Of a DNA stretch of 64,000 nt, positions 12,701 through 30,700 are shown in pieces (the stretch's first letter is position 1; the number at the start of each line of letters is the position of its first letter). The stretch is from the NCBI GenBank assembly GCA_032622095.1, contig CP136063.1, forward strand, positions 24,430,987 through 24,494,986. Direction: 5' to 3'. The position numbers were made by a program, and so were the translations under genes. The DNA is from Siphonodentalium dalli. Lineage: Eukaryota; Mollusca; Scaphopoda; Gadilida; Siphonodentaliidae. The notes beneath the pieces are model-generated. The model was given only the letters and a program-made list of their open reading frames with translations. It had not been told where the DNA came from and searched no databases.

Positions 12701-15700
12701 ATTTTAGAAATATACATCTTCAATGTTTCCCATTACAGGGCTTAAAATCTGACGAGAATCATGATTCTCAGTTTAATTTTCTTAAAAACAGCTGATTCGC
12801 TGTAGAAATGCAATAATTTGAATCTTGCAAAATTTTAATGTCTCTATTATTTATTTATTGGCTGAATTTACCCTTTATCTATTGATTTTTGACACTGAGG
12901 ACGATAATGAGGATGATAAAGAAGATAATGATGATGATGATAATACTACAATAATGACGATTTTGACAACACTTGATAAACCTTAAGTTAAACACTATTG
13001 AATAGTCTACAGTGTTGTTGTTGTTGTTGATGTCTTGGTTTATTGCTGTCGTGATGACGATGATTAGATGATGATGATAGTGTTGACGACAAAGACGAGC
13101 AAATAACAAAATCGAGGATGACGACGACAACGATGATGATGATCATGATCATGGGAAGTATGTGTGTATATTGTACATATACTGCAACATTCTCAATCTT
13201 GTATATATCTTTTATTTGTATTTCTCAATATTTTTTTATCAGAGATTAAACACATATATACATAGCCTTGAAATATATAAAGTACCTACATACTAATGTC
13301 CATCCTATATACTAATGTCCATCCTACATACTAATGTCCATCCTATATACTAATGTCCATCCTATGTACTAATGTCCATCCTATATACTAATGTCCATCC
13401 TATATACTAATGTCCATCCTATATACTAATGTCCATCCTATGTACTAATGTCCATCCTATATACTAATGTCCATCCTATATACTGATGTCCATCCTATAT
13501 ACTAATGTCCATCATATATACTAATGTCCATCCTATGTACTAATGTCCATCCTATGTACTAATGTCCATCATATATACTAATGTCCATCCTATGTACTAA
13601 TGTCCATCCTATGTACTAATGTCCATCCTGTATACTAATGTCCATCCTATGTACTAATGTCCATCCTATATACTAATGTCCATCCTATGTACTAATGTCC
13701 ATCCTATATACTAATGTCCATCCTACATACTAATGTCCATCCTACATACTAATGTCTATCCTATATACTAATGTCCATCCTACATACTAATGTCCATCCT
13801 ACATACTAATGTCCATCCTACATACTAATGTCCATCCTATATACTAATGTCCATCCTATGTACTAATGTCCATCCTATATACTAATGTCCATCCTATATA
13901 CTAATGTCCATCCTATATACTAATGTCCATCCTATATACTAATGTCCATCCTATATACTAATGTCCATCCTATGTACTAATGTCCATCCTATATACTAAT
14001 GTCCATCCTATGTACTAATGTCCATCCTATATACTAATGTCCATCCTATATACTAATGTCCATCCTATGTACTAATGTCCATCCTATGTACTAATGTCCA
14101 TCCTATATACTAATGTCCATCCTATATACTTATGTCCATCCTATGTACTAATGTCCATCCTATATACTAATGTCCATCCTATATACTAATGTCCATCCTA
14201 TGTACTAATGTCCATCCTATGTACTAATGTACATCCTATATACTAATGTCCATCCTATATACTAATGTCCATCCTATATACTAATGTCCATCCTATATAC
14301 TAATGTCCATCCTATATACTAATGTCCATCCTATATACTAATGTCCATCCTATGTACTAATGTCCATCCTATATACTAATGTCCATCCTATATACTAATG
14401 TCCATCCTATGTACTAATGTCCATCCTATATACTAATGTCCATCCTATGTACTAATGTCCATCCTATATACTAATGTCCATCCTATATACTAATGTCCAT
14501 CCTATGTACTAATGTCCATCCTATATACTAATGTCCATCCTATGTACTAATGTCCATCCTATATACTAATGTCCATCCTATATACTAATGTCCACCCTAT
14601 GTACTAATGTCCATCCTATATACTAATGTCCATCCTATATACTAATGTCCACCCTATATACTAATGTCCATCCTATATACTAATGTCCATCCTATATACT
14701 AATGTCCATCCTATATACTAATGTCCATCCTATATACTAATGTCCATCCTATATACTAATGTCCATCCTATGTACTAATGTCCATCCTATATACTAATGT
14801 CCATCCTATATACTAATGTCCATCCTATGTACTAATGTCCATCCTATATACTAATGTCCATCCTATGTACTAATGTCCATCCTATATACTAATGTCCATC
14901 CTATGTACTAATGTCCATCCTATGTACTAATGTCCATCCTATATACTAATGTCCATCCTATGTACTAATGTCCATCCTATGTACTAATGTCCATCCTATA
15001 TACTAATGTCCACCCTATGTACTAATGTCCATCCTATATACTAATGTCCATCCTATATACTAATGTCCATCCTATATACTAATGTCCATCCTATATACTA
15101 ATGTCCATCCTATATACTAATGTCCATCCTATATACTAATGTCCATCCTATATACTAATGTCCATCCTATATACTAATGTCCATCCTATGTACTAATGTC
15201 CATCCTATGTACTAATGTCCATCCTATGTACTAATGTCCATCCTATATACTAATGTCCATCCTATGTACTAATGTCCATCCTATGTACTAATGTCCATCC
15301 TATATACTAATGTCCATCCTATGTACTAATGTCCATCCTATGTACTAATGTCCATCCTATATACTAATGTCCATCCTATGTACTAATGTCCATCCTATGT
15401 ACTAATGTCCATCCTATATACTAATGTCCATCCTATGTACTAATGTCCATCCTATGTACTAATGTCCATCCTATGTACTAATGTCCATCCTATATACTAA
15501 TGTCCATCCTATGTACTAATGTCCATCCTATATACTAATGTCCATCCTATGTACTAATGTCCATCCTATGTACTAATGTCCATCCTATATACTAATGTCC
15601 ATCCTATGTACTAATGTCCATCCTATATACTAATGTCCATCCTATGTACTAATGTCCATCCTATATACTAATGTCCATCCTATGTACTAATGTCCATCCT

Positions 15701-18700
15701 ATATACTAATGTCCATCCTATGTACTAATGTCCATCCTATATACTAATGTCCATCCTATGTACTAATGTCCATCCTATATACTAATGTCCATCCTATGTA
15801 CTAATGTCCATCCTATATACTAATGTCCATCCTATGTACTAATGTCCATCCTATATACTAATGTCCATCCTATATACTAATGTCCATCCTATATACTAAT
15901 GTCCATCCTATATACTAATGTCCATCCTATATACTAATGTCCATCCTATATACTAATGTCCACCCTATATACTAATGTCCATCCTATATACTAATGTCCA
16001 TCCTATATACTAATGTCCATCCTACATACTAATGTCCATCCTATATACTAATGTCCATCCTATGTACTAATGTCCATCCTATATACTAATGTCCATCCTA
16101 TGTACTAATGTCCATCCTATATACTAATGTCCATCCTATGTACTAATGTCCATCCTATATACTAATGTCCATCCTATATACTAATGTCCATCCTATATAC
16201 TAATGTCCATCCTATATACTAATGTCCATCCTATATACTAATGTCCATCCTATATACTAATGTCCATCCTATGTACTAATGTCCATCCTATGTACTAATG
16301 TCCATCCTATATACTAATGTCCATCCTATATACTAATGTCCATCCTATATACTAATGTCCATCCTATGTACTAATGTCCATCCTATATACTAATGTCCAT
16401 CCTATATACTAATGTCCATCCTATATACTAATGTCCATCCTATATACTAATGTCCACCCTATATACTAATGTCCATCCTATGTACTAATGTCCATCCTAT
16501 GTACTAATGTCCATCCTATATACTAATGTCCATCCTATGTACTAATGTCCATCATATATACTAATGTCCACCCTATATACTAATGTCCATCCTATATACT
16601 AATGTCCATCCTATATACTAATGTCCATCCTATATACTAATGTCCATCCTATGTACTAATGTCCATCCTATATACTAATGTCCATCCTATATACTAATGT
16701 CCATCCTATATACTAATGTCCACCCTATGTACTAATGTCCATCCTACATACTAATGTCCATCCTATATACTAATGTCCATCCTATGTACTAATGTCCATC
16801 CTATATACTAATGTCCATCCTATATACTAATGTCCATCCTATGTACTAATGTCCATCCTACATACTAATGTCCATCCTATATACTAATGTCCATCCTATG
16901 TACTAATGTCCATCCTATGTACTAATGTCCATCCTATATACTAATGTCCATCCTATATACTAATGTCCATCCTATGTACTAATGTCCATCCTATATACTA
17001 ATGTCCATCCTATGTACTAATGTCCATCCTATATACTAATGTCCACCCTATATACTAATGTCCATCCTATATACTAATGTCCATCCTATGTACTAATGTC
17101 CATCCTATGTACTAATGTCCATCCTATATACTAATGTCCATCCTATATACTAATGTCCATCCTATGTACTAATGTCCACCCTATATACTAATGTCCACCC
17201 TATATACTAATGTCCACCCTATATACTTATGTCCACCCTATATACTTATGTCCACCCTATATACTAATGTCCACCCTATATACTAATGTCCACCCTATAT
17301 ACTAATGTCCACCCTATATACTAATGTCCACCCTATATACTAATGTCCATCCTATGTACTAATGTCCATCCTATGTACTAATGTCCATCCTATATACTAA
17401 TGTCCATCCTATATACTAATGTCCACCCTATATACTAATGTCCACCCTATATACTTATGTCCACCCTATATACTAATGTCCATCCTATATACTAATGTCC
17501 ATCCTATGTACTAATGTCCATCCTATATACTAATGTCCATCCTATATACTAATGTCCATCCTATATACTAATGTCCATCCTATATACTAATGTCCATCCT
17601 ATATACTAATGTCCATCCTATATACTAATGTCCATCCTATGTACTAATGTCCATCCTATGTACTAATGTCCATCCTATATACTTATGTCCATCCTATGTA
17701 CTAATGTCCATCATATATACTAATGTCCATCCTATGTACTAATGTCCATCCTATGTACTAATGTCCATCCTGTATACTAATGTCCATCCTATATACTAAT
17801 GTCCATCCTATGTACTAATGTCCATCCTATATACTAATGTCCATCCTACATACTAATGTCCATCCTACATACTAATGTCTATCCTACATACTAATGTCCA
17901 TCCTACATACTAATGTCCATCCTACATACTAATGTCCATCCTACATACTAATGTCCATCCTACATACTAATGTCCATCCTATGTACTAATGTCCATCCTA
18001 TGTACTAATGTCCATCCTATATACTAATGTCCATCCTATATACTAATGTCCATCCTATATACTAATGTCCATCCTATATACTAATGTCCATCCTATGTAC
18101 TAATGTCCATCCTATGTACTAATGTCCATCCTATATACTAATGTCCATCCTATATACTAATGTCCATCCTATATACTAATGTCCATCCTATATACTAATG
18201 TCCATCCTATATACTAATGTCCATCCTATATACTAATGTCCATCCTACATACTAATGTCCATCCTATATACTAATGTCCATCCTATGTACTAATGTCCAT
18301 CCTATATACTAATGTCCATCCTATATACTAATGTCCATCCTATATACTAATGTCCATCCTATATACTAATGTCCACCCTATATACTAATGTCCATCCTAT
18401 ATACTAATGTCCATCCTATGTACTAATGTCCATCCTATATACTAATGTCCATCCTATATACTAATGTCCATCCTATATACTAATGTCCATCCTATATACT
18501 AATGTCCATCCTATATACTAATGTCCATCCTATATACTAATGTCCATCCTATGTACTAATGTCCATCCTATGTACTAATGTCCATCCTATATACTTATGT
18601 CCATCCTATGTACTAATGTCCATCATATATACTAATGTCCATCCTATGTACTAATGTCCATCCTATGTACTAATGTCCATCCTGTATACTAATGTCCATC

Positions 18701-21700
18701 CTATATACTAATGTCCATCCTATGTACTAATGTCCATCCTATATACTAATGTCCATCCTACATACTAATGTCCATCCTACATACTAATGTCTATCCTATA
18801 TACTAATGTCCATCCTACATACTAATGTCCATCCTACATACTAATGTCCATCCTACATACTAATGTCCATCCTATATACTAATGTCCATCCTATGTACTA
18901 ATGTCCATCCTATATACTAATGTCCATCCTATATACTAATGTCCATCCTATATACTAATGTCCATCCTATATACTAATGTCCATCCTATATACTAATGTC
19001 CATCCTATATACTAATGTCCATCCTATATACTAATGTCCACCCTATGTACTAATGTCCATCCTATATACTAATGTCCACCCTATGTACTAATGTCCACCC
19101 TATGTACTAATGTCCATCCTATATACTAATGTCCATCCTATGTACTAATGTCCATCCTATGTACTAATGTCCATCCTATATACTAATGTCCATCCTATGT
19201 ACTAATGTCCATCCTATATACTAATGTCCATCCTATATACTAATGTCCACCCTATGTACTAATGTCCACCCTATGTACTAATGTCCATCCTATATACTAA
19301 TGTCCACCCTATGTACTAATGTCCATCCTATGTACTAATGTCCATCCTATATACTAATGTCCATCCTATGTACTAATGTCCATCCTATATACTAATGTCC
19401 ATCCTATATACTAATGTCCATCCTATGTACTAATGTCCATCCTATGTACTAATGTCCATCCTATATACTAATGTCCATCCTATATACTAATGTCCATCCT
19501 ATATACTAATGTCCATCCTATGTACTAATGTCCATCCTATGTACTAATGTCCATCCTATATACTAATGTCCATCCTATATACTAATGTCCATCCTATATA
19601 CTAATGTCCATCCTATATACTAATGTCCATCCTATATACTAATGTCCATCCTATATACTAATGTCCATCCTATATACTAATGTCCATCCTACATACTAAT
19701 GTCCATCCTATATACTAATGTCCATCCTATATACTAATGTCCATCCTATGTACTAATGTCCATCCTATGTACTAATGTCCATCCTATGTACTAATGTCCA
19801 TCCTATATACTAATGTCCATCCTATATACTAATGTCCATCCTATATACTAATGTCCATCCTATATACTAATGTCCATCCTATGTACTAATGTCCATCCTA
19901 TGTACTAATGTCCATCCTATGTACTAATGTCCATCCTATATACTAATGTCCATCCTATGTACTAATGTCCATCCTATATACTAATGTCCATCCTATGTAC
20001 TAATGTCCATCCTATATACTAATGTCCATCCTATGTACTAATGTCCATCCTATATACTAATGTCCATCCTATATACTAATGTCCATCCTATATACTAATG
20101 TCCATCCTATATACTAATGTCCATCCTATATACTAATGTCCATCCTATGTACTAATGTCCATCCTATATACTAATGTCCATCCTATGTACTAATGTCCAT
20201 CCTATATACTAATGTCCATCCTATGTACTAATGTCCATCCTATATACTAATGTCCATCCTATATACTAATGTCCATCCTATATACTAATGTCCATCCTAT
20301 ATACTAATGTCCATCCTATGTACTAATGTCCATCCTATATACTAATGTCCATCCTATGTACTAATGTCCATCCTATATACTAATGTCCATCCTATATACT
20401 AATGTCCATCCTATATACTAATGTCCATCCTATATACTAATGTCCACCCTATGTACTAATGTCCATCCTATATACTAATGTCCATCCTATATACTAATGT
20501 CCACCCTATATACTAATGTCCATCCTATGTACTAATGTCCATCCTATATACTAATGTCCATCCTATATACTAATGTCCATCCTATGTACTAATGTCCATC
20601 CTATATACTAATGTCCATCCTATGTACTAATGTCCATCCTATGTACTAATGTCCATCCTATATACTAATGTCCATCCTATATACTAATGTCCATCCTATA
20701 TACTAATGTCCATCCTACATACTAATGTCCATCCTATATACTAATGTCCATCCTATGTACTAATGTCCATCCTATGTACTAATGTCCATCCTATATACTA
20801 ATGTCCATCCTATATACTAATGTCCATCCTATATACTAATGTCCATCCTATATACTAATGTCCATCCTATGTACTAATGTCCATCCTATATACTAATGTC
20901 CATCCTATATACTAATGTCCATCCTATGTACTAATGTCCATCCTATATACTAATGTCCATCCTATGTACTAATGTCCATCCTATGTACTAATGTCCATCC
21001 TATATACTAATGTCCATCCTATGTACTAATGTCCATCATATATACTAATGTCCACCCTATATACTAATGTCCATCCTATATACTAATGTCCATCCTATAT
21101 ACTAATGTCCATCCTATGTACTAATGTCCATCCTATGTACTAATGTCCATCCTATGTACTAATGTCCATCCTATATACTAATGTCCATCCTATATACTAA
21201 TGTCCATCCTATGTACTAATGTCCATCCTATATACTAATGTCCATCCTATATACTATGTCCATCCTATATACTAATGTCCATCCTATATACTAATGTCCA
21301 TCCTATATACTAATGTCCATCCTATATACTAATGTCCATCCTATATACTAATGTCCATCCTATATACTAATGTCCATCCTATGTACTAATGTCCATCCTA
21401 TATACTAATGTCCATCCTATATACTAATGTCCATCCTATATACTAATGTCCATCCTATATACTAATGTCCATCCTATGTACTAATGTCCATCCTATGTAC
21501 TAATGTCCATCCTATATACTAATGTCCATCCTATATACTAATGTCCATCCTATATACTAATGTCCATCCTATATACTAATGTCCATCCTATGTACTAATG
21601 TCCATCCTATATACTAATGTCCATCCTATATACTAATGTCCATCCTATGTACTAATGTCCATCCTATATACTAATGTCCATCCTATGTACTAATGTCCAT

Positions 21701-24700
21701 CCTATATACTAATGTCCATCCTATGTACTAATGTCCATCCTATATACTAATGTCCATCCTATATACTAATGTCCATCCTATATACTAATGTCCATCCTAT
21801 ATACTAATGTCCATCCTATGTACTAATGTCCATCCTATATACTAATGTCCATCCTATGTACTAATGTCCATCCTATATACTAATGTCCATCCTATATACT
21901 AATGTCCATCCTATGTACTAATGTCCATCCTATATACTAATGTCCATCCTATGTACTAATGTCCATCCTATGTACTAATGTCCATCCTATGTACTAATGT
22001 CCATCCTATGTACTAATGTCCATCCTATATACTAATGTCCATCCTATGTACTAATGTCCATCCTATGTACTAATGTCCATCCTATGTACTAATGTCCATC
22101 CTATGTACTAATGTCCATCCTATGTACTAATGTCCATCCTATATACTAATGTCCATCCTATATACTAATGTCCATCCTATGTACTAATGTCCATCCTATA
22201 TACTAATGTCCATCCTACATACTAATGTCCATCCTATATACTAATGTCCATCCTATGTACTAATGTCCATCCTATGTACTAATGTCCATCCTATGTACTA
22301 ATGTCCATCCTATATACTAATGTCCATCCTATATACTAATGTCCATCCTATGTACTAATGTCCATCCTATATACTAATGTCCATCCTATATACTAATGTC
22401 CATCCTATGTACTAATGTCCATCCTATATACTAATGTCCATCCTATATACTAATGTCCATCCTATGTACTAATGTCCATCCTATATACTAATGTCCATCC
22501 TATGTACTAATGTCCATCCTATGTACTAATGTCCATCCTATGTACTAATGTCCACCCTATATACTAATGTCCACCCTATGTACTAATGTCCATCCTATAT
22601 ACTAATGTCCATCCTATATACTAATGTCCATCCTATATACTAATGTCCATCCTATATACTAATGTCCATCCTATATACTAATGTCCATCCTATGTACTAA
22701 TGTCCATCCTATATACTAATGTCCATCCTATATACTAATGTCCACCCTATATACTAATGTCCATCCTATATACTAATGTCCATCCTATATACTAATGTCC
22801 ATCCTATGTACTAATGTCCATCCTATGTACTAATGTCCATCCTATGTACTAATGTCCATCCTACATACTAATGTCCATCCTATATACTAATGTCCATCCT
22901 ATGTACTAATGTCCATCCTATATACTAATGTCCATCCTATATACTAATGTCCATCCTATGTACTAATGTCCATCCTATATACTAATGTCCATCCTATATA
23001 CTAATGTCCATCCTATATACTAATGTCCATCCTATGTACTAATGTCCACCCTATATACTAATGTCCATCCTATGTACTAATGTCCATCCTATATACTAAT
23101 GTCCATCCTATGTACTAATGTCCATCCTATGTACTAATGTCCACCCTATGTACTAATGTCCATCCTATATACTAATGTCCATCCTATATACTAATGTCCA
23201 TCCTATATACTAATGTCCATCCTATGTACTAATGTCCATCCTATATACTAATGTCCATCCTATATACTAATGTCCATCCTATGTACTAATGTCCATCCTA
23301 TATACTAATGTCCATCCTATATACTAATGTCCATCCTATATACTAATGTCCATCCTATATACTAATGTCCATCCTATGTACTAATGTCCATCCTATATAC
23401 TAATGTCCATCCTATGTACTAATGTCCATCCTATATACTAATGTCCATCCTATGTACTAATGTCCATCCTATATACTAATGTCCATCCTATATACTAATG
23501 TCCATCCTATATACTAATGTCCATCCTATATACTAATGTCCATCCTATATACTAATGTCCATCCTATATACTAATGTCCATCCTATGTACTAATGTCCAT
23601 CCTATATACTAATGTCCATCCTATATACTAATGTCCATCCTATGTACTAATGTCCATCCTATATACTAATGTCCATCCTATGTACTAATGTCCATCATAT
23701 ATACTAATGTCCACCCTATATACTAATGTCCATCCTATATACTAATGTCCATCCTATATACTAATGTCCATCCTATGTACTAATGTCCATCCTATGTACT
23801 AATGTCCATCCTATATACTAATGTCCATCCTATGTACTAATGTCCATCCTATGTACTAATGTCCATCCTATATACTAATGTCCATCCTATATACTAATGT
23901 CCATCCTATATACTAATGTCCATCCTATATACTAATGTCCATCATATGTACTAATGTCCATCCTATATACTAATGTCCATCCTATGTACTAATGTCCATC
24001 CTATATACTAATGTCCATCCTATGTACTAATGTCCATCCTATATACTAATGTCCATCCTATGTACTAATGTCCATCCTATATACTAATGTCCATCCTATA
24101 TACTAATGTCCATCCTATATACTAATGTCCATCCTATATACTAATGTCCATCCTATATACTAATGTCCATCCTATATACTAATGTCCATCCTATATACTA
24201 ATGTCCATCCTATGTACTAATGTCCATCCTATATACTAATGTCCATCCTATATACTAATGTCCATCCTATGTACTAATGTCCATCCTATATACTAATGTC
24301 CATCCTATATACTAATGTCCATCCTATGTACTAATGTCCATCCTATGTACTAATGTCCATCCTATATACTAATGTCCATCCTATATACTAATGTCCATCC
24401 TATATACTAATGTCCATCCTATATACTAATGTCCATCCTACATACTAATGTCCATCCTACATACTAATGTCCATCCTATGTACTAATGTCCATCCTATAT
24501 ACTAATGTCCATCCTATGTACTAATGTCCATCCTATGTACTAATGTCCATCCTATATACTAATGTCCATCCTATATACTAATGTCCATCCTATATACTAA
24601 TGTCCATCCTATGTACTAATGTCCATCCTATATACTAATGTCCACCCTATGTACTAATGTCCATCCTATATACTAATGTCCATCCTATGTACTAATGTCC

Positions 24701-27700
24701 ATCCTATGTACTAATGTCCATCCTATGTACTAATGTCCATCCTATATACTAATGTCCATCCTATGTACTAATGTCCATCCTATATACTAATGTCCATCCT
24801 ATGTACTAATGTCCATCCTATGTACTAATGTCCATCCTATATACTAATGTCCATCCTATATACTAATGTCCATCCTATATACTAATGTCCATCCTATGTA
24901 CTAATGTCCATCCTATGTACTAATGTCCATCCTATGTACTAATGTCCATCCTATGTACTAATGTCCATCCTATGTACTAATGTCCATCCTATGTACTAAT
25001 GTCCATCCTATGTACTAATGTCCATCCTATGTACTAATGTCCACCCTATGTACTAATGTCCATCCTATATACTAATGTCCATCCTATGTACTAATGTCCA
25101 TCCTATGTACTAATGTCCATCCTATGTACTAATGTCCATCCTATATACTAATGTCCATCCTATGTACTAATGTCCATCCTATATACTAATGTCCATCCTA
25201 TGTACTAATGTCCATCCTATGTACTAATGTCCACCCTATGTACTAATGTCCATCCTATATACTAATGTCCATCCTATGTACTAATGTCCATCCTATGTAC
25301 TAATGTCCATCCTATATACTAATGTCCATCCTATGTACTAATGTCCATCCTATATACTAATGTCCATCCTATGTACTAATGTCCATCCTATGTACTAATG
25401 TCCATCCTATATACTAATGTCCATCCTATATACTAATGTCCATCCTATGTACTAATGTCCATCCTATATACTAATGTCCATCCTATATACTAATGTCCAC
25501 CCTATATACTAATGTCCATCCTATGTACTAATGTCCATCCTATATACTAATGTCCATCCTATGTACTAATGTCCATCCTATATACTAATGTCCATCCTAT
25601 ATACTAATGTCCATCCTATATACTAATGTCCATCCTATGTACTAATGTCCATCCTATATACTAATGTCCATCCTATGTACTAATGTCCATCCTATATACT
25701 AATGTCCATCCTATGTACTAATGTCCATCCTATATACTAATGTCCATCCTATGTACTAATGTCCATCCTATATACTAATGTCCATCCTATATACTAATGT
25801 CCATCCTATATACTAATGTCCATCCTATATACTAATGTCCATCCTATGTACTAATGTCCATCCTATATACTAATGTCCATCCTATATACTAATGTCCATC
25901 CTATGTACTAATGTCCACCCTATATACTAATGTCCATCCTATGTACTAATGTCCATCCTATATACTAATGTCCATCCTATATACTAATGTCCATCCTATA
26001 TACTAATGTCCATCCTATGTACTAATGTCCATCCTATATACTAATGTCCATCCTATATACTAATGTCCATCCTATATACTAATGTCCACCCTATGTACTA
26101 ATGTCCATCCTATATACTAATGTCCATCCTATATACTAATGTCCATCCTATGTACTAATGTCCATCCTATATACTAATGTCCATCCTATGTACTAATGTC
26201 CATCCTATATACTAATGTCCATCCTATGTACTAATGTCCATCCTATATACTAATGTCCATCCTATGTACTAATGTCCATCCTATATACTAATGTCCATCC
26301 TATATACTAATGTCCATCCTATGTACTAATGTCCATCCTATATACTAATGTCCATCCTATGTACTAATGTCCATCCTATATACTAATGTCCATCCTATAT
26401 ACTAATGTCCATCCTATGTACTAATGTCCATCCTATATACTAATGTCCATCCTATATACTAATGTCCATCCTATATACTAATGTCCATCCTATGTACTAA
26501 TGTCCATCCTATATACTAATGTCCATCCTATATACTAATGTCCATCCTATATACTAATGTCCATCCTATATACTAATGTCCACCCTATATACTAATGTCC
26601 ATCCTATGTACTAATGTCCACCCTATATACTAATGTCCATCCTATGTACTAATGTCCATCCTATATACTAATGTCCATCCTACATACTAATGTCCATCCT
26701 ATGTACTAATGTCCATCCTATATACTAATGTCCATCCTATGTACTAATGTCCATCCTATATACTAATGTCCATCCTATGTACTAATGTCCATCCTATGTA
26801 CTAATGTCCACCCTATATACTAATGTCCATCCTATGTACTAATGTCCATCCTATATACTAATGTCCATCCTATATACTAATGTCCATCCTATATACTAAT
26901 GTCCATCCTATATACTAATGTCCATCCTATGTACTAATGTCCATCCTATATACTAATGTCCATCCTATATACTAATGTCCATCCTATATACTAATGTCCA
27001 TCCTATGTACTAATGTCCATCCTATCTACTAATGTCCATCCTATGTACTAATGTCCATCCTATGTACTAATGTCCATCCTATGTACTAATGTCCATCCTA
27101 TATACTAATGTCCATCCCATATACTAATGTCCATCCTATGTACTAATGTCCATCCTATATACTAATGTCCATCCTACATACTAATGTCCATCCTATGTAC
27201 TAATGTCCACCCTATATACTAATGTCCATCCTATATACTAATGTCCATCCTATATACTAATGTCCATCCTATGTACTAATGTCCACCCTATATACTAATG
27301 TCCATCCTATATACTAATGTCCATCCTATATACTAATGTCCATCCTATATACTAATGTCCATCCTATATACTAATGTCCATCCTATGTACTAATGTCCAT
27401 CCTATATACTAATGTCCATCCTATATACTAATGTCCATCCTATGTACTAATGTCCATCCTATATACTAATGTCCATCCTATGTACTAATGTCCATCCTAT
27501 GTACTAATGTCCACCCTATATACTAATGTCCATCCTATGTACTAATGTCCATCCTATATACTAATGTCCATCCTACATACTAATGTCCATCCTATATACT
27601 AATGTCCATCCTATGTACTAATGTCCATCCTATATACTAATGTCCACCCTATATACTAATGTCCACCCTATATACTAATGTCCATCCTATGTACTAATGT

Positions 27701-30700
27701 CCATCCTATATACTAATGTCCATCCTATGTACTAATGTCCATCCTATATACTAATGTCCATCCTATGTACTAATGTCCATCCTATATACTAATGTCCATC
27801 CTATGTACTAATGTCCATCCTATGTACTAATGTCCACCCTATATACTAATGTCCATCCTATGTACTAATGTCCATCCTATATACTAATGTCCATCCTATG
27901 TACTAATGTCCATCCTATATACTAATGTCCATCCTATATACTAATGTCCATCCTATGTACTAATGTCCATCCTATATACTAATGTCCATCCTATGTACTA
28001 ATGTCCATCCTATATACTAATGTCCATCCTATGTACTAATGTCCATCCTATATACTAATGTCCATCCTATATACTAATGTCCATCCTATATACTAATGTC
28101 CATCCTATGTACTAATGTCCATCCTATGTACTAATGTCCATCCTATATACTAATGTCCATCCTATATACTAATGTCCATCCTATGTACTAATGTCCATCC
28201 TATATACTAATGTCCATCCTATATACTAATGTCCATCCTATGTACTAATGTCCATCCTATATACTAATGTCCATCCTATATACTAATGTCCATCCTATAT
28301 ACTAATGTCCATCCTATATACTAATGTCCATCCTATGTACTAATGTCCATCCTATATACTAATGTCCATCCTATATACTAATGTCCATCCTATATACTAA
28401 TGTCCATCCTATGTACTAATGTCCATCCTATATACTAATGTCCATCCTATATACTAATGTCCATCCTATATACTAATGTCCATCCTATATACTAATGTCC
28501 ACCCTATATACTAATGTCCATCCTATATACTAATGTCCATCCTATATACTAATGTCCATCCTATATACTAATGTCCATCCTATATACTAATGTCCATCCT
28601 ATGTACTAATGTCCATCCTATATACTAATGTCCATCCTATGTACTAATGTCCATCCTATATACTAATGTCCATCCTATGTACTAATGTCCATCCTATATA
28701 CTAATGTCCATCCTATGTACTAATGTCCATCCTATATACTAATGTCCATCCTATGTACTAATGTCCATCCTATATACTAATGTCCATCCTATATACTAAT
28801 GTCCATCCTATATACTAATGTCCACCCTATATACTAATGTCCATCCTATATACTAATGTCCATCCTATATACTAATGTCCACCCTATATACTAATGTCCA
28901 TCCTATGTACTAATGTCCATCCTATATACTAATGTCCATCCTATATACTAATGTCCATCCTATGTACTAATGTCCATCCTATATACTAATGTCCATCCTA
29001 TATACTAATGTCCATCCTATGTACTAATGTCCATCCTATGTACTAATGTCCATCCTATATACTAATGTCCATCCTATATACTAATGTCCATCCTATATAC
29101 TAATGTCCATCCTACATACTAATGTCCATCCTATATACTAATGTCCATCCTATATACTAATGTCCATCCTATGTACTAATGTCCATCCTATATACTAATG
29201 TCCATCCTATGTACTAATGTCCATCCTATGTACTAATGTCCATCCTATATACTAATGTCCATCCTATATACTAATGTCCATCCTATATACTAATGTCCAT
29301 CCTATGTACTAATGTCCATCCTATATACTAATGTCCATCCTATATACTAATGTCCATCCTATGTACTAATGTCCATCCTATATACTAATGTCCATCCTAT
29401 GTACTAATGTCCATCCTATGTACTAATGTCCATCCTATATACTAATGTCCATCCTATGTACTAATGTCCATCATATATACTAATGTCCACCCTATATACT
29501 AATGTCCATCCTATATACTAATGTCCATCCTATGTACTAATGTCCATCCTATATACTAATGTCCATCCTATGTACTAATGTCCATCCTATATACTAATGT
29601 CCATCCTATATACTAATGTCCATCCTATATACTAATGTCCATCCTATGTACTAATGTCCATCCTATGTACTAATGTCCATCCTATATACTAATGTCCATC
29701 CTATATACTAATGTCCATCCTATATACTAATGTCCATCCTATATACTAATGTCCATCCTACATACTAATGTCCATCCTATATACTAATGTCCATCCTATG
29801 TACTAATGTCCATCCTATGTACTAATGTCCATCCTATATACTAATGTCCATCCTATATACTAATGTCCATCCTATGTACTAATGTCCATCCTATATACTA
29901 ATGTCCATCCTATGTACTAATGTCCATCCTATGTACTAATGTCCATCCTATGTACTAATGTCCATCCTATATACTAATGTCCACCCTATGTACTAATGTC
30001 CATCCTATATACTAATGTCCATCCTATGTACTAATGTCCACCCTATATACTAATGTCCATCCTATGTACTAATGTCCATCCTATATACTAATGTCCATCC
30101 TATATACTAATGTCCATCCTATATACTAATGTCCATCCTATGTACTAATGTCCATCCTATATACTAATGTCCATCCTATGTACTAATGTCCATCCTATAT
30201 ACTAATGTCCATCCTATATACTAATGTCCATCCTATATACTAATGTCCATCCTATGTACTAATGTCCATCCTATATACTAATGTCCATCCTATGTACTAA
30301 TGTCCATCCTATATACTAATGTCCATCCTATATACTAATGTCCATCCTATGTACTAATGTCCATCCTATGTACTAATGTCCATCCTATATACTAATGTCC
30401 ATCCTATATACTAATGTCCATCCTATGTACTAATGTCCATCCTATATACTAATGTCCATCCTATATACTAATGTCCATCCTATGTACTAATGTCCATCCT
30501 ATGTACTAATGTCCATCCTATATACTAATGTCCATCCTATGTACTAATGTCCATCCTATATACTAATGTCCATCCTATGTACTAATGTCCATCCTATGTA
30601 CTAATGTCCATCCTATATACTAATGTCCATCCTATGTACTAATGTCCATCCTATATACTAATGTCCATCCTATATACTAATGTCCATCCTATATACTAAT

